Made by a program: the position numbers and the translations under genes. This document shows, in pieces, positions 62,043 to 64,000 of a stretch of 64,000 nucleotides of DNA. How positions within the stretch are numbered: the stretch's first letter is position 1; each line of letters begins with the position of its first letter. This DNA comes from Lycocorax pyrrhopterus obiensis (Eukaryota > Chordata > Aves > Passeriformes > Paradisaeidae). Below the pieces are notes generated by a model. It did no database searches. It had not been told where the DNA came from and was given only the letters and a program-made list of their open reading frames with translations. The stretch spans positions 11,128,163 to 11,192,162 of the forward strand of contig JACSVZ010000011.1 of assembly GCA_014706295.1 (NCBI GenBank). Reading direction: 5' to 3'.

Positions 62043-63269
62043 GAATTAGAAACCTATATAATTCCCAACATTTTCTCTATTATATAGAATTCTCGCATAC
62101 TTAAGCAACTTCGTATTTAGAACGAATCTCAGAGCTTAAATGCAACTCGCATCTGGATCATAGATTGTGCTGCATGTTATACAATCTGCAGTTACTGGAA
62201 ATGTTTGTATCCTTTACTGAGAAAGAATGATTCATTTCATAGAAATTTTCATCTGCTATTAATCTTCCAGGATATAGTTAGTGTTCTGATATTTTCAGAT
62301 ATTGTTTTATGGAGGGATTTAAAGTAGCTCTCCCTTGGCAGCCTGCAAGATTACTCAGTGATTATAAGCAACTCAATACTGTATGACAGCATTTCCATGC
62401 AAGGGACTTACAATCATGTTTCATTAATTCGGCTTGAATGAAGCCTCATTTCAGGCCTTGAGGAGCTTAAGATTTATGTGAAATTAATAACATAACAGAT
62501 GTCTTCACAATTTGGTTCCTCTGAAAAAAACTGATTACTTTGAAAACTTCAATGCTTTAAAATGCAGACTGAGGGAGTTTTTACTCTAGGGTAAAGAGTT
62601 ACTCGTTTATATCAACTGAATCTCAGAACTAAGTGGAATTTAAATGTCAGATTTATATTAAATAGTCATATTCACCATTATTACATGTAATAAACAAGAG
62701 CCTACTACTTTCATTAATAAGCAGTGTTGGACTTTTAAACTAAAGCTTAGAGAGATAAAGTCAGCACCTTTGCTAAGCAGTAGGAGTAAGTGAGACACAA
62801 GGGAGGTAAAAGAAGAATATCCAGGAAGCCCTGGGTTTTTTATCTTTGTTTCTGATAATTTAATCATCTTTTCCTCATAGGAAAACAAAATGCATCTGTG
62901 CTCACACAAAACTCCCCACTTTATAAGAGTTGAAGCTGTCTCTTGTGGATGCACATGCCTAAGGCCAAATGCCTTCTTTCTTTCACAGGACACTTTAAAC
63001 GCTGGCTTCTCTTCTTTTTTTTTCATTTTTTCAAAAATTCAATTCTTTTATCTAGGCTTCAGCCACACTAGGTGCCTTGCAAGCTGAATTTTAACGCATG
63101 TATGAGCAAGGGGTTTATCTTTAAGGAAACTGGCTATGCGATTACTTCTCCAAGTCCAAAAAAAAAAATTGAAATAAAAATTATCTCTTAGCTTTGCTTT
63201 TTGATCCGATATGCTGAAGGGCAGGGGGAACAATGCATTTTTGATTCACACACTCAAGTACAGCTGATA
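62043..63269. other. Non-coding sequence, partly CNE-like
   Basis: The part from 62060 to 62480 is AT-rich and non-repetitive with words such as 'tttcattaattcggcttgaa' (62419-62438) and could be conserved. From 62500 on it is ordinary. The longest frame (62658-63026, minus, 122 codons) has no recognisable domain. T-rich (63012-63035) and A-rich (63159-63168) runs are present. Confidence 0.5.
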
Positions 63270-63472
63270 GGATAGTCACTGTGATGGTTCGATATGCAAA
63301 TATGTTACATTAAGGGTTGAAAAATTGACACAGTGCAGGATATTACAGCTAAGACACTATCAGCAAAATCATAACAATTAGCTGTTTGATTGCTGCAGAC
63401 ACGGTTCATGCACCAGCCTCACATTTATAATGAGGTACCCCCGATCCCTTTCTTGTCTCGCCCCACCCTCAG
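63270..63472. promoter_or_regulatory. Candidate conserved flank of the possible microexon
   Basis: AT-rich, non-repetitive sequence with an octamer ATGCAAAT at 63294-63301 and TAATTA-type words, ending in a long pyrimidine tract (63440-63470). If the following 36 bases are an exon, this would be its conserved upstream intron, with the pyrimidine tract as the acceptor and TATAAT (63426-63431) as a possible branch region. Confidence 0.3.
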
Positions 63473-63508
63473 CACCATGTCCACATTGATACGAAGCCTC
63501 GCCAAGAG
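63473..63508 (+). other. Possible 36-nt microexon or alternative first coding exon
   Basis: A near-ideal acceptor (a 25-plus-base pyrimidine tract ending 'ccaccctcag' at 63472) and a strong donor AAGAG|GTAAGG (GT at 63509-63510) bracket exactly 36 bases. The segment is open in two frames. Read from its first base it gives HHVHIDTKPRQE, with both ends in phase 0. Read from the second base it contains CACCATGT, a start codon at 63477-63479 in good Kozak context, giving MSTLIRSLAK and then a split codon. Unspliced, the ATG frame stops at TAA straight after the donor. A length divisible by three and AT-rich CNE-like flanks on both sides are typical of conserved alternatively spliced neural microexons. 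I recognise neither peptide and see no neighbouring exon. Confidence 0.35.
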
Positions 63509-63780
63509 GTAAGGGCTCCGAGATAAAGACGAAATATCAAAAGCATTAGTATAAATTACAATTGTACATTATTAGCTATTTAATTACATGAGATATCAGA
63601 GTGGAGCTTGCTGATTTCATGCTTATGTTAAAAGTTACCATGGCAGTATTTCTCCCTTGCGAGACGGCATCAGGAATTATTGCTAGCACATGCTAAAACA
63701 GACAAAGCAATGTGTTCTCGCCACATTCTCTCCCTGTCTCTCTCTCTAAGTTTAATACCAAGGAATTCCTTAGGCATCTG
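63509..63780. promoter_or_regulatory. Candidate conserved flank downstream of the possible microexon
   Basis: AT-rich, non-repetitive sequence with TTAGCTATTTAATTACATG-type wording (63572-63590) and several TAAT cores, then ordinary sequence. Called by texture only. Confidence 0.28.
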
Positions 63781-63804
63781 AAAAAAAAAAAGAAAAAAAA
63801 AAAG
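63781..63804. repeat. A-rich run
   Basis: Eleven A, one G, twelve A. Confidence 0.95.
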
Positions 63805-64000
63805 CACATGTCTGGCATGGGGCTGTGAACCAGATCTGAATTTGGAGATAAAGTCGGCATCCTAGGCCTAAGGCGGGCGGCTGCTGTGCTGACTGCGGAG
63901 GGGACTTGTTCTGCTCTCCATGAGGGACACCCGGTTTCCCGTGCACCAGCACCCCCCTCCTTGCCCACACCCCCCCGAGGGATGGCATTAGCTGTGCCTC
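63805..64000. other. Non-coding, GC-richer right edge
   Basis: CpG-bearing, C-rich sequence runs to the window end. Minus-strand frames here (up to 91 codons) overlap the A-run, which gives their polyphenylalanine. No gene is recognised. Confidence 0.55.

Noticed and set aside
1..64000. CRISPR arrays, bacterial operons, prophage or integrated viral genes
   Set aside because: No regularly spaced repeats, no dense ORF packing and no retroviral gag/pol-like frames. The composition and repeats are those of a vertebrate nuclear genome.

Overview
The window reads as non-coding vertebrate nuclear DNA, most likely from an oscine songbird. It is AT-leaning unique sequence with short GC-rich patches, very few interspersed repeats, and no continuous coding sequence of recognisable homology. 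The best taxonomic marker is one SINE at about 48126-48262 (minus strand). Its head is a tRNA-Ile(AAT) relative and its tail resembles a CR1 LINE 3' end, the architecture I know from the passerine TguSINE1 family. Older debris (a MIR-type core, several tRNA-promoter remnants, and fragments of an ancient sauropsid repeat) fits a slowly changing avian gene desert or a very large intron.

Layout. 1-4.2 kb is unique AT-rich sequence. 4.2-4.95 kb holds a block that looks constrained, with a 92-nt inverted repeat (24 perfect base pairs) at 4411-4502, an ancient repeat fragment, and a small CpG-dense patch. 7.77-8.4 kb is a candidate conserved non-coding element (CNE). 8.4-17 kb is ordinary sequence with A-runs and a TA/TG microsatellite. 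17.07-18.5 kb holds a MIR-type core and an AT-rich CNE-like block. 18.5-27 kb is ordinary. 27.0-27.5, 30.57-30.93, 39.02-39.34, 44.56-44.84 and 45.85-46.31 kb are further CNE-like blocks. Short CpG-dense patches lie at about 35.5, 42.2, 45.3 and 52.9 kb. The SINE is at 48.1 kb. The last kilobase contains a possible 36-nt exon (63473-63508) inside AT-rich, homeodomain/POU-motif-bearing sequence.

There is no gene set to describe as a pathway. The longest open frames (about 170-180 codons) have no recognisable domains, lie in GC-richer or low-complexity stretches, and are what chance allows in 64 kb read in six frames. My inference is a cis-regulatory landscape around, or an intron within, a developmental gene that I cannot name from this sequence. 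Every CNE call rests on composition and motif content only; no alignment was possible. The observations most worth testing are the long hairpin at 4.4 kb and the candidate microexon at 63.5 kb.
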